Shown piece by piece: positions 50,640 to 59,290 of a DNA stretch of 64,000 nucleotides. This DNA is from an uncultured Rhodospirillaceae bacterium (GTDB taxonomy: Bacteria; Pseudomonadota; Alphaproteobacteria; Azospirillales; Azospirillaceae). A program made the position numbers and the translations under genes. A model generated the notes under the pieces. The model saw only the letters and a program-made list of their open reading frames with translations. It made no database searches and had not been told where the DNA came from. The stretch is taken from positions 124,001-188,000 of the forward strand of contig CALBDS010000060.1 in NCBI GenBank assembly GCA_937927415.1, in the 5' to 3' direction. Numbering within the stretch: position 1 is the first letter of the stretch; the number at the start of each line of letters is the position of its first letter.

Positions 50640-50882
50640 TCAGGAAAAAGCCTTGAAGGCGATCAGGGTGAAGGTGTCCCGAACGCCGGGCAGCGGCTGG
50701 ATCTGCTGCGTTACGAAATGCCCCAGATCATCCCCGTCGGGCAGGCAGCATTTCATCAGCAGATCGTATTGGCCGGAGATCGAATGAACCTCCGACACCG
50801 CTTCGACATCCTGCACGGCCTGGTCCGCCACCTCGTACGCGCGGCCCAGGTCGCATTTGACCATCACGAAGATCGTCTGCAC
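50640..50882 (-). CDS. Stand-alone RAM (AsnC/Lrp ligand-binding) domain protein
   Basis: The 80-residue product begins (V)QTIFVMVKCDLGRAYEVADQ at a GTG with AGGAGGG upstream. It has the Lrp/AsnC C-terminal (RAM) fold: VMVKCDLG, VSEVHSISGQYDLLMKC and IQPLPGVRDTFTLI. There is no helix-turn-helix domain. Such single-domain proteins bind amino acids and may modulate full-length Lrp proteins or enzymes. It lies four bases after the DEAD-box helicase, so the two are co-transcribed. The functional link is unknown. Confidence 0.9.
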   Translation of the reverse strand: MQTIFVMVKCDLGRAYEVADQAVQDVEAVSEVHSISGQYDLLMKCCLPDGDDLGHFVTQQIQPLPGVRDTFTLIAFKAFS

Positions 50883-50886
50883 CGGG

Positions 50887-52419
50887 TCAACCCTCCTGCG
50901 CGGTGTCGGCCGGGGCCGGGGTTGCCGGACGGGACCGGCGGCCGGTGCGCATCATGAAGGCCGGCATATGGTCGCCGAATCCGATCACCGGCACATCGTC
51001 CTCGTCGTCCCGGCGGCGGCGGCGTTCGCTGCGGGCGGCATCGCCGCGCCCGCTCTCGCTGCGCGGGGCCTGGGACGGGGCGGTGTCGGCGGCGGCCGGA
51101 CGTTCGTTGCGCTCGGGGCTGCGTTCGGTCCGTTCATGGCGCTCGGGCCGTTCGCCCCGCTCGCTGCGCTCCCCGCGGTCGCGGCGGCCCGAACGGCCTT
51201 CGGTCTTGGACTCGCGGCTGCCCTCGTCGCGCCCGCGCCGGCGGGGGGCGCCCCGGCGGCGTCCGCCGTCCTCGGACTCCTCCTCGAAGGCGGGGGACTC
51301 AAGCCCGTCAATGGCGATCAAGGGAATCTCCCGCTGAATGAGTTTGGTGATCGCGGCCACCGCCTTGCCGTCATAGGGGGAGGCGATGGTGAAGGCCCGC
51401 CCGCTGCGCCCGGCGCGGCCCGTGCGGCCGATGCGGTGGACGTAATCATCGGCGTGGATCGGCACGTCGAAATTGAACACATGGCTCAGTCCCTGGACAT
51501 CCAGCCCGCGGGCGGCCACGTCGGAGCAGACCAGCAGCGAAACCTGCCCGGCCTTGAACGCCTCCAGCGTTTCCGTGCGCTTGGACTGGGGCATGTCGCC
51601 GTGCAGACAGCCGACATCGAAGCCGTGCTTTTCCAGGGACTTCTGCACGATGGCGACGTCGCGCTTGCGGTTGCAGAAAATGAAGGCGTTCTTCACGTCC
51701 TCGGTCCGCAACAGGTGGCGCAGCGCCTCGCGCTTGTCCTCCTCGTGCACCACGACCAGGGCCTGGGTGACGGTCGCTGCCGGCGATGCGGGCGGGGCGA
51801 CGGTCACTTCGCGCGGGTTGTGCAGGAAGGCATCGGCCAGACGGCGGATTTCCGGCGGCATGGTCGCCGAAAAGAACAGGGTCTGGCGGATCTTGGGCAG
51901 GGTGGAGACGATCTTCTCGATATCGGGGATGAACCCCATGTCGAGCATCCGGTCCGCCTCGTCGATCACCAGAACCTTGATGTCGTTCAGCATGATGTTG
52001 CCGCGGCCGAACAGGTCCATCAGCCGGCCCGGCGTGGCGATCAGCACGTCCACCCCGCGGTCCAGGCGCTTCACCTGCTCGGTGAAGGTCTCGCCGCCGA
52101 TCAGCAGCGCCATGGACAGCTTGTGGTACTTGCCGTACTCCTCGAAGCTCTCGGCCACCTGGGCGGCCAGCTCGCGCGTCGGCTCCAGGATCAGCGACCG
52201 CGGCATCCGTGCCCGCGCCCGGCCCGTGGCCAGGATGTCGATCATGGGCAGGGTGAAGGAGGCCGTCTTCCCCGTTCCCGTCTGGGCGCAGCCGAGAACG
52301 TCACGCCCCTGCAAGACCCAGGGAATGGCTTTTTCCTGGATGGGGGTCGGTTGGGTGTAACCCTTTTCTTCGACCGCACGCAGGACGTCAGATCCAAGCC
52401 CAAGTTCCGAAAATAGCAT
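50887..52419 (-). CDS. DEAD-box ATP-dependent RNA helicase (RhlE-like)
   Basis: The 510-residue product unwinds RNA and is typically used in ribosome assembly, mRNA decay and cold adaptation. Helicase motifs are present in order: Q motif YTQPTPIQ, Walker A AQTGTGKT, PTRELA, TPGRLMD, DEAD in VLVIDEADRMLDMGF, SAT, and HRIGRTGRAG in the second RecA domain. The C-terminal 140 residues are highly charged and repetitive (SERGERPERHERTERS), a likely disordered RNA-binding tail. It has a strong promoter and a leader of about 60 bases, as is common for cold-inducible helicases. Confidence 0.95.
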   Translation of the reverse strand: MLFSELGLGSDVLRAVEEKGYTQPTPIQEKAIPWVLQGRDVLGCAQTGTGKTASFTLPMIDILATGRARARMPRSLILEPTRELAAQVAESFEEYGKYHKLSMALLIGGETFTEQVKRLDRGVDVLIATPGRLMDLFGRGNIMLNDIKVLVIDEADRMLDMGFIPDIEKIVSTLPKIRQTLFFSATMPPEIRRLADAFLHNPREVTVAPPASPAATVTQALVVVHEEDKREALRHLLRTEDVKNAFIFCNRKRDVAIVQKSLEKHGFDVGCLHGDMPQSKRTETLEAFKAGQVSLLVCSDVAARGLDVQGLSHVFNFDVPIHADDYVHRIGRTGRAGRSGRAFTIASPYDGKAVAAITKLIQREIPLIAIDGLESPAFEEESEDGGRRRGAPRRRGRDEGSRESKTEGRSGRRDRGERSERGERPERHERTERSPERNERPAAADTAPSQAPRSESGRGDAARSERRRRRDDEDDVPVIGFGDHMPAFMMRTGRRSRPATPAPADTAQEG

Positions 52420-52485
52420 CCAACCGATGTCTGTCTGGAGAGAGAGAAACCGAGATCCCGCGGATTCCGGTCTGAGTTAGGGCGC

Positions 52486-52513
52486 AGCATAGGAGCAGGG
52501 ATGAGTCTGTCAA
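52486..52513 (-). promoter_or_regulatory. Strong promoter of the helicase-RAM operon
   Basis: Read on the reverse strand, TTGACA (52508-52513) is followed after 16 bases by TATGCT (52486-52491). Transcription would begin near 52479, leaving about 60 leader bases before the helicase ATG. Confidence 0.7.
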
Positions 52514-52652
52514 TAGCCACGGCGGTTTAGGCCGGGTTTTGGCGCGTTTTTTCCGCCGCAGCGGCGCCGGCCCCCGCGGTTGTGGCGGGCGGCGCCCGCT
52601 TGCGCTACCGTTTGCCGCTGGGAAAGGCCGCCGGAAAGGGAAGGGGGATGCC

Positions 52653-53522
52653 ATGACCGACGCATCATACACCATCCGCACCATGACTCGCGCCGAGGTG
52701 GACGGGACGCTGGACCGGGCCGCGGCGCAGGGGTGGAACCCCGGCCTTTCCGATGCGTTGCCGTTCCATGTCGCCGACCCCGCCGGGTTTCTGGCCGGCG
52801 TGCACGACGGCCGGGCGGTGGCCAGCCTGTCGGCGGTGCGCTATGGGCACCGCTTCGGCTTCATCGGTCTTTACATCGTCGATCCGGCGGCGCGCGGGCG
52901 TGGGTACGGCTGGGCGCTGTGGCAGGCGGGCATGGCCCGGTTGGAGGGGGCGGTGATCGGGCTGGACGGGGTGGTGGAGCGTCAGGACGATTACCGCGCC
53001 TGCGGTTTCGAGACCGCCCACCGCAACATCCGCTACCGCGCAGCACCGGGCGGCGTGCCGGGGGTGCCTGACGGCACCATTCTTGAGGGTATTACCCTGG
53101 CGGACGCCCGCACGGTGCCGTTCGATGCCCTTCTCGATCTCGATGCGGCGGTGTTCCCGGCCCGGCGGGCGGGGTTCCTGGCGGCGTGGCTCACCATGCC
53201 GGGCACCACCGCGCTGGCGGCGGTGCGCGATGGCCGGGCGGTTGGCTTCGGTGCCGTCCGCCCCTGCCGCGAGGGCGCCAAGATCGGCCCGCTGGTGGCC
53301 CCCGATGCCGCCGTGGCGGCCCGGCTGCTGGCGGCACTGGCCGCGGCGGCGGGGGACGGGCCGCTGTTCCTCGACGTGCCGGAGGTCAACCGTCCGGCGG
53401 TGGCGCTGGCCGAGGGGCTGGGCATGCGGCCCATGTTCGAGACGGCGCGCATGTACCGCGGCCCCGCCCCGGCCCTGGCGCTGGAACGGGTGTTCGGCAT
53501 CACCACCTTTGAGTTGGGGTGA
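52653..53522 (+). CDS. GNAT-family N-acetyltransferase (two-domain)
   Basis: The 289-residue product (ATG at 52653, after AAGGGGGAT) has an N-terminal GNAT fold with the acetyl-CoA-binding FIGLYIVDPAARGRGYGWALW, and GVVERQDDYRACGFETAHRN. A second GNAT-like half (about 150-280) follows, with the acetyltransferase-18 appearance (PCREGAKIGPLVAPDAAVAA; RMYRG). Its substrate is unknown. It is divergent from the helicase and precedes the isochorismatase-like gene by 39 bases, so it may lead a small operon. Confidence 0.88.
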   Translation: MTDASYTIRTMTRAEVDGTLDRAAAQGWNPGLSDALPFHVADPAGFLAGVHDGRAVASLSAVRYGHRFGFIGLYIVDPAARGRGYGWALWQAGMARLEGAVIGLDGVVERQDDYRACGFETAHRNIRYRAAPGGVPGVPDGTILEGITLADARTVPFDALLDLDAAVFPARRAGFLAAWLTMPGTTALAAVRDGRAVGFGAVRPCREGAKIGPLVAPDAAVAARLLAALAAAAGDGPLFLDVPEVNRPAVALAEGLGMRPMFETARMYRGPAPALALERVFGITTFELG

Positions 53523-53561
53523 TGCAAAATTCGATAAGGAACAAGAAGGAGGGATCGTCCC

Positions 53562-54122
53562 ATGCTGCTTTCCGCCGGGCGGTCGGTGCTGGTGGTCATC
53601 GACGAACAGGAACGGCTTCTGCCCGCCATCCATGACAGCGAACGGGTGGTGCGCAACACCGGCATCCTGATGGACGCCGCCGCGGCGCTGGACGTGCCGC
53701 TGGTGGTGTCGGAACAGTACCCCCGCGGGCTGGGCGCCACCGTGCCGGCGGTGCGCACGCGCATCGACGCCCGCGCCCCCCAGGATGTGGCGGTGGTGGA
53801 GAAGGTGCATTTCTCCTGCGCCGCCGAGCCGGGGTTTCTGGAACGTCTCGCCGCCTTCGGTCGTGACCAGATCGTGCTGGCGGGGACGGAGGCGCACGTC
53901 TGCGTGCTCCAGACCGCGCTGGGGCTGGTGGAGACGGGGGCGGGGTCGGTGGTGCTGGTGGCCGATGCCGTCTCGTCCCGCACCGCGGCAAACGCCGAAC
54001 GCGCCATCGCCCGCATGGAGCGGGCGGGGATCGAGATCGTCACCACCGAAATGGTGGTCTTCGAATGGCTGCACCGGGCGGGAACCCCGGTGTTCAAAAC
54101 CGTGAGCGGACTCATCAAATGA
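53562..54122 (+). CDS. Isochorismatase-like cysteine hydrolase
   Basis: The 186-residue product has the triad of the family: Asp14 (VLVVIDEQERLL), Lys81 (VVEKVHFSC) and nucleophile Cys114 (AGTEAHVCVLQTALGL). GLGATVPAVR and FLERLAAFGRDQIVLAG are typical of the YcaC/hydrolase subgroup. Such enzymes hydrolyse small amides or vinyl ethers; the substrate here is unknown. Its TGA overlaps the ATG of the alpha/beta hydrolase, so the pair is translationally coupled. Confidence 0.9.
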   Translation: MLLSAGRSVLVVIDEQERLLPAIHDSERVVRNTGILMDAAAALDVPLVVSEQYPRGLGATVPAVRTRIDARAPQDVAVVEKVHFSCAAEPGFLERLAAFGRDQIVLAGTEAHVCVLQTALGLVETGAGSVVLVADAVSSRTAANAERAIARMERAGIEIVTTEMVVFEWLHRAGTPVFKTVSGLIK

Positions 54123-54820
54123 CCAGACCGACCCTGATCCTGCTGCCCGGCATGCCGCTGGACGCGGCCATGTGGGACCACCAGCGCCGCCACCTGTCGG
54201 CCCTGGCCGACATCCTCATCCCCGATCTGACCGTGGCGGACAGCATCGCCGCCCTGGCCGACGCGGTGCTGGCGGCCGCACCGGACCGCTTCGCCCTGGC
54301 CGGGCTGTCCATGGGCGGCTATGTCTCCATGGAGATCATGCGCCGCGCGCCCGAACGGGTCACCCGGCTGGCGCTGATGGACACCAACCCGTTCGCCGAT
54401 ACGCCCGAGCAGACCGCCAACCGCCGCGCGGCGGTGGAACTGGCGCGCCAGGGCAAGTTCCGTCAGGTGGTCACCGCCAACATGCCGCGGATGATCCACC
54501 CGACCCACATGGACAACCGGCCCCTGCTGGATTCCCTCTACGCCCAGGCGGAGCGGGTGGGGGTGGAGGGCTATGCCCGCCAGCAGGCGGCCATCATCGG
54601 CCGTGCCGACAGCCGTCCCGGCCTGCCGGCCATCGCCTGCCCGACGCTGGTGCTGTGCGGGGAGGCCGACGCCATGTCCTCGGTCGAGGTCCATGCCGGC
54701 ATGGCCGCCGCCATCCCCGGCGCCCGCTTCGTTCCCGTCGCCGAGGCCGGGCACATGGCGCCGATGGAACAGCCCCAGGCGGTAACGGCGCTGATGCACG
54801 ACTGGCTGGTCAACCGCTGA
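54119..54820 (+). CDS. Alpha/beta-fold hydrolase
   Basis: The 233-residue product starts MTRPTLILLPGMPLDAAMWD. It has the nucleophile elbow AGLSMGGYVSMEIM (Ser64), a second oxyanion segment LLPGMPLD, and the catalytic histidine near the C-terminus in EAGHMAPMEQPQAV. An aspartate in LVLCGEADAMS probably completes the triad. The substrate is unknown. Overlap with the isochorismatase-like gene suggests two successive hydrolytic steps on one small molecule, which is inference. Confidence 0.9.
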   Translation: MTRPTLILLPGMPLDAAMWDHQRRHLSALADILIPDLTVADSIAALADAVLAAAPDRFALAGLSMGGYVSMEIMRRAPERVTRLALMDTNPFADTPEQTANRRAAVELARQGKFRQVVTANMPRMIHPTHMDNRPLLDSLYAQAERVGVEGYARQQAAIIGRADSRPGLPAIACPTLVLCGEADAMSSVEVHAGMAAAIPGARFVPVAEAGHMAPMEQPQAVTALMHDWLVNR

Positions 54821-54874
54821 ACCGGGGGCGCCTTGCCCGGACGGATGGATGACAAGGGAAGGAACCCGGCAGCG

Positions 54875-56272
54875 ATGGACGACGGCAACACCGGACCCGA
54901 GAACGGTTCCGGCGATGGTCCCGGGGCTGGCCCCGGGGGAGGTGGCGTGCCGCCCTCGATTCTGGTGGTCGATGACGAAGAGGGGATGCGCAGCTTCCTG
55001 TCGCGCGCGCTGGCGCGGCGGGGGTGTCTGGTGGAAACCGCCGGCAGCGTGGAGGACGGCATCCGCGTTCTGGAACGGGTGCCGGTGGACCTCATCATCC
55101 TCGACATCGCCTTGCCGGGCCGTTCGGGCCTCGACTGGCTGAAGGAGCTGGAGGCGTCGGGTTTTGCGGGGGAGGTGATCCTTATCACCGCCTTTGCCGA
55201 CATGAACACCGCCATCGACGCGCTGCGTGCCGGGGCGTCGGATTTCCTGCTGAAGCCGTTCCGCATCGAGCAGATCTTCAACGCGGTCAACCGCTGCTTC
55301 GAGCGGGCGCGGCTGGCGCGGGAAAACTTCGTCCTGCGGCGGCAACTGTCCACCAAGGGCAGCGGGCGAGACGAGATCATCGGCGGGTCGGAGGCGATGG
55401 CCCGCCTGCGCGCCCTGGTCCGCCGGGTCGCCCCCACCCCCTCCACCGTGCTGATCCAGGGGGAATCCGGGGTGGGCAAGGAGTTGGTGGCCCGTGCGCT
55501 GCATGAACAGTCGGCGCGGGCGGCGGCCCCCTTCGTTCCCGTCAATTGCGCGGCCATCTCCGCCGACCTGATCGAGGCGGAACTGTTCGGCCACGCCCGC
55601 GGCGCCTTCACCGGCGCGCGGGAGGCGCGCAAGGGGCTGTTCTACTACGCCCACGGCGGCACGCTGTTCCTGGACGAGATCGGCGAGCTGTCGCAGGCGC
55701 TGCAATCCAAGCTGCTGCGGGTGCTGGAGGAACGCCGCATCCGCCCGGTCGGCGGCGAACAGGAGGTGCCGGTTGACGTGCGGGTGGTCACCGCCACCAA
55801 CCGCGACCTGCGCGCCGAGGTGGCGCAGGGCCGTTTCCGTCAGGATCTCTATTACCGGCTGGAGGTGATGACCCTGACCATTCCCCCCTTGCGCCAGCGG
55901 GCCGGGGATCTGCCGGAACTGGTGGCGCTGTTCATGGGGTTCCTGTCGGCGCGGCTGGGGGTGCCGCCGCTGACGGTGACGCCGGATGTGGAACGGGCGA
56001 TGATGGCCTATGGCTGGCCGGGCAACGTGCGTGAACTGCGCAACTTCGTCGAACGCTCGCTGCTGCTGGGGGAATTCCCGCTGGATGATCTGGCCGGCGG
56101 GCCGGTGTCCCGTGACGACGGCCCCGGCGTCCTGACCCTGGCGGAGGTGGAGAAGCGCCACATCCTGATGGTGCTCGACCGCTGCGACGGCAACAAGACC
56201 CGTGCCGCCGACCTGCTGGGGGTGTCGCGCAAGACGCTGGAGCGCAAATGCGCCGAATGGGGCGTGGTGTGA
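54875..56272 (+). CDS. Sigma-54-dependent NtrC-family response regulator
   Basis: The product is about 465 residues from the ATG at 54875 (GGAAGGA upstream; earlier starts at 54845 and 54833 are possible, but the N-terminus is Gly/Pro-rich and unconserved). It has a receiver domain (ILVVDDEEGMRSFL; phospho-acceptor Asp77 in LIILDIALPG) and an AAA+ domain with Walker A GESGVGKE and the sigma-54 contact loop GAFTGA, then a Fis-type helix-turn-helix (NKTRAADLLGVSRKTLERK). It activates sigma-54 promoters when phosphorylated. Its partner kinase is the next gene. Confidence 0.95.
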   Translation: MDDGNTGPENGSGDGPGAGPGGGGVPPSILVVDDEEGMRSFLSRALARRGCLVETAGSVEDGIRVLERVPVDLIILDIALPGRSGLDWLKELEASGFAGEVILITAFADMNTAIDALRAGASDFLLKPFRIEQIFNAVNRCFERARLARENFVLRRQLSTKGSGRDEIIGGSEAMARLRALVRRVAPTPSTVLIQGESGVGKELVARALHEQSARAAAPFVPVNCAAISADLIEAELFGHARGAFTGAREARKGLFYYAHGGTLFLDEIGELSQALQSKLLRVLEERRIRPVGGEQEVPVDVRVVTATNRDLRAEVAQGRFRQDLYYRLEVMTLTIPPLRQRAGDLPELVALFMGFLSARLGVPPLTVTPDVERAMMAYGWPGNVRELRNFVERSLLLGEFPLDDLAGGPVSRDDGPGVLTLAEVEKRHILMVLDRCDGNKTRAADLLGVSRKTLERKCAEWGVV

Positions 56273-58398
56273 CGCCGCTGATCCGCCGGCTGTTGCGGCT
56301 GCGGGCGGCGTTTGCGCAATCCGTGCGGCTGAAGCTGACGGCGCTGGTGCTGGCGCCGCTGCTGCTGGGCGTGCCGGTGCTGCTGTTCATCGTGTGGGTG
56401 TGGGGAACCCAGGGCTATGACCAGCTTTTGCGCACCAAGGTCGGGGCCGATTTGGGCACGGCGCGGCAGTATTTCGACCGGGTGCAGGGCGGGGTGCGCA
56501 CCGGCCTGACCGGCTTTGCCGAATCCCATTGGTTTTCCGTGGCGGTGCAGCGGGAACAGCCGGCGGGGCTGGACGCGCTGCTGGAAACCGCCGCCCGCGA
56601 TCTGGGGCTGGATTATCTGCTGCTGATCGGGGCCGACGGCACCGTCACCGCCGGGGCGGGGCGGCACTCGCGCGCCGGCTACCGCGTGGTGCGCGAGGCG
56701 CTGGACGGGTACGGATCCCACGGTCTGGCGGTGCTGTCGGCGGCGGAACTGGAAGCGATTTCCCCGTCCTTGCGCGACCGTGCCCGGCTGCCGCTGATCC
56801 CATCCCCCCGCGCCAGGCCCGATCCGCGCCCGGCGGAGGACCGCGGGCTGATGATCCAGGCCGCCGTGCCCATTCCCGGCGCCATGGGCGAGGGGATGCG
56901 GGTGCTGGAAGGGGGCGTGCTGCTGAACGGCAATCAGGGGATCGTGGACCGCATCAACTCGGTGGTCTACCAGGATGCCTCCCTGCCGCTGGGCAGCCAG
57001 GGCACCGCCACCCTGTTCCTCGACGGTGTGCGCATCGCCACCAACGTCCGCCTGTTCGAAGGCACCCGCGCGCTGGGCACGCTGGCGTCCCAGGCGGTGC
57101 AGGATCTGGTGATGGGGCAGGGGAAGGTGTGGCTCGGCTCGGCCTTCGTGGTCAACGACACCTATGTGTCGGGGTATGAGCCGCTTTACGACGGCGACGG
57201 CCGGCGCATCGGCATGCTGTACGTGGGCTTTCTCGAAGCACCGTTGCAAAACGCGCTTTATGGCGCGCTGGCGCTGCTGTTCCTGATGTTCCTGCTGGTG
57301 TCGGGGCTGGGGACGCTGGTGGATCTGCGCTGGGCGCAGGCCATCTTCCGCCCGCTGGAACGGATGAACGGCGTCATGCGCCGCATCGAGGCGGGGGATG
57401 AGTGGGCGCGCGTCGGCCCGGTGGGCAGCCGCGACGAGTTGGGGCGGCTGGCCCGCGCCTTCGACCAGCTTCTCGATTCCCTGGCCGCCCGCCGGGCCGA
57501 ACTGCAACGCTGGGCGCAGGAGCTTGACCACAAGGTGGCCGAACGCACCGCCGCCCTGGAAGAGGCCAACACCACCCTGCGCCGCGCCCAGCAGCAGCTT
57601 GTGATGAACGAAAAGCTGACCGCCATCGGCGAGTTGACCGCCGGTGTGGCCCACGAGATCAACAACCCGGTGGCGGTGATCCAGGGCAATCTGGAACTGC
57701 TGCAGGAGGTGCTGGGCGACGATGCCGGGCCGGTGAGCGAGGAAATCCGCCTGATCGACGCCCAGACCCGGCGCATCCAGACCATCGTGACCCGCCTGCT
57801 GCAATTCGCCCGCCCCGGCGATTTCGCCGGCTATGCCGAAGCGGCGGACGTCAACGCGGCTGTGGCCGACTGTCTGGTGCTGACCCGCCACAACCTGACC
57901 CGCGCGGCCATCACCGTGCAGACGGCGCTGGCCGCGACCGGCACCGTGGAAATGAACCGCGGCGAGCTGCAGCAGGTGCTCATCAACCTCATCATGAACG
58001 CCATGCAGGCCATGAGGGGCGGCGGCAGCCTGACGCTCGCCAGCCGCGACATCGCCCCCGGCGACGGGTTCGCCGACGGGGTGGTGCTGGAGGTGCGCGA
58101 CACCGGCCACGGCATCGCCCCCGCCGACATCGCCCGCATCTTCGATCCCTTCTTCACCACCAAGAAACAGACGGGCACCGGGCTGGGGCTGTCCATCAGC
58201 TACGCCATCATCCGCCGCTACGGCGGCGAAATCGCGGTGGACAGCGTGCCCGGCCGGGGGACGATCTTCACCCTGCGCCTGCGCCGGCAGGCGGTCTACA
58301 GCGCGCAGTCGTCCACCGCCCCGGTGTTCGCCGCCCGCTTCCTCGACCGCGCACCCGCCCCCGGATCCGTCAGCCGGCCAGAACCAGCAGGGGATTGA
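56248..58398 (+). CDS. Sensor histidine kinase (cognate to the sigma-54 regulator)
   Basis: The 716-residue product has a membrane helix (about 27-53), a large periplasmic Cache-type sensor (54-330), a second helix (about 335-358) and HAMP. A coiled coil (VAERTAALEEANTTLRRAQQ) follows, then HisKA with GELTAGVAHEINNPVAVIQG (His469) and HATPase_c (LINLIMNAMQAMRGG; GTGLGLSISYAI). The start is the ATG at 56248 with GGAG five bases upstream, overlapping the regulator by 25 bases; a GTG at 56269 is possible. Its C-terminal coding end overlaps the convergent fdhE by 29 bases. Confidence 0.94.
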   Translation: MRRMGRGVTPLIRRLLRLRAAFAQSVRLKLTALVLAPLLLGVPVLLFIVWVWGTQGYDQLLRTKVGADLGTARQYFDRVQGGVRTGLTGFAESHWFSVAVQREQPAGLDALLETAARDLGLDYLLLIGADGTVTAGAGRHSRAGYRVVREALDGYGSHGLAVLSAAELEAISPSLRDRARLPLIPSPRARPDPRPAEDRGLMIQAAVPIPGAMGEGMRVLEGGVLLNGNQGIVDRINSVVYQDASLPLGSQGTATLFLDGVRIATNVRLFEGTRALGTLASQAVQDLVMGQGKVWLGSAFVVNDTYVSGYEPLYDGDGRRIGMLYVGFLEAPLQNALYGALALLFLMFLLVSGLGTLVDLRWAQAIFRPLERMNGVMRRIEAGDEWARVGPVGSRDELGRLARAFDQLLDSLAARRAELQRWAQELDHKVAERTAALEEANTTLRRAQQQLVMNEKLTAIGELTAGVAHEINNPVAVIQGNLELLQEVLGDDAGPVSEEIRLIDAQTRRIQTIVTRLLQFARPGDFAGYAEAADVNAAVADCLVLTRHNLTRAAITVQTALAATGTVEMNRGELQQVLINLIMNAMQAMRGGGSLTLASRDIAPGDGFADGVVLEVRDTGHGIAPADIARIFDPFFTTKKQTGTGLGLSISYAIIRRYGGEIAVDSVPGRGTIFTLRLRRQAVYSAQSSTAPVFAARFLDRAPAPGSVSRPEPAGD

Positions 58399-59290
58399 CG
58401 TTGATCCGGCGGAACCCCTCCTCACCCACCAGCAGATCCAGCGCCAGGGTGGCGAGATCGTCGGCCAGCGGGTCCAGCCCCGGCACCTTTTCCGCCAGGA
58501 ACAGCTTGAGATAGGCGTGGCAGCCGCCGCAGGCCTCCGCCCGCGCGCCGGTGTCGGCATGGACCGCCGCGTCCCCCGCCGCCGGGGTCAGGGCGTGATA
58601 GGTCAACTGATGCCCCTCGCCGCAGGCGATGCAGGTGGTGCGCACGTGATGCCATGCCGTATGGCAGAGGCCGCAATGGAGATAACGCAGCCCCCCGGCC
58701 TCCATCCCCGTGTGGATCACCCCCGCCGCCGGCGGGCTGCCGCACACCGGGCAGCCGAAGGCGGTGGCCGATGCCGCGACCGTCGCCGGGTCCAGCCCCG
58801 CCGCGTGGCGGGTCCAGGCGGTTTGCAGGGCGGCCACGACGAAGGGGGCGGGGGCGAGATCGTCCGGCCCCGCCGATCCGTCCATCAGCCGGCGGGCGAT
58901 GCCCGCCACCCCCTCATCCCCGTCCGCAGGATCGCCGTCCAGACGGGCCGCGAGGGCGGCGAAGGCGGGCCGCGCGGTGTCGGGCACCCGCCCGTCCAGC
59001 CGGGCCATCAGGGCGCGCAGGTCCGGCAGCCATTGCCGGTCCGGGGTGCCGCCGTCACCGGCGCCGATCACCGCCTGCTGCGCGTCCGCCACCTGGGCCA
59101 GGAAGGACAGCCACGCTTCCAGGCTGTGCCCCGGCGCCAGATGGCGCAGGCGCGCCGCCCGCCCGGCGAACAGGGGGGCCGCGTCGGGAAGGCGCACCGG
59201 CGCCGGCGAGCGTCCGGGGGTCAGCCCGGCTTCCGCCATGGCCGCGGTCAGCGCCGGATCGGTTTCGGGATGGGAGGGGGAAGCGGTCAT
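58370..59290 (-). CDS. fdhE: Formate dehydrogenase accessory protein FdhE
   Basis: FdhE is a cytoplasmic rubredoxin-like protein needed for assembly of Tat-exported respiratory formate dehydrogenase. The 306-residue product has the zinc/iron-binding cysteine pairs CPVCGSPPAA, CGLCHTAWHHVRTTCIACG and CGGCH in its C-terminal half. It is the last gene of the reverse-strand fdh operon and overlaps fdhD by four bases. Its own end overlaps the convergent kinase gene by 29 bases. Confidence 0.94.
   Translation of the reverse strand: MTASPSHPETDPALTAAMAEAGLTPGRSPAPVRLPDAAPLFAGRAARLRHLAPGHSLEAWLSFLAQVADAQQAVIGAGDGGTPDRQWLPDLRALMARLDGRVPDTARPAFAALAARLDGDPADGDEGVAGIARRLMDGSAGPDDLAPAPFVVAALQTAWTRHAAGLDPATVAASATAFGCPVCGSPPAAGVIHTGMEAGGLRYLHCGLCHTAWHHVRTTCIACGEGHQLTYHALTPAAGDAAVHADTGARAEACGGCHAYLKLFLAEKVPGLDPLADDLATLALDLLVGEEGFRRINVNPLLVLAG

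Noticed and set aside
53033..56161. Reverse-strand open frame of about 1,040 codons
   Set aside because: It lies antisense to four well-supported genes. Its composition (His, Arg, Gly, Gln) is that of a shadow frame in GC-rich DNA, with no motifs.
56008..58560. Reverse-strand open frame of about 850 codons
   Set aside because: Antisense to the sensor kinase, with shadow-frame composition and no recognisable domain.
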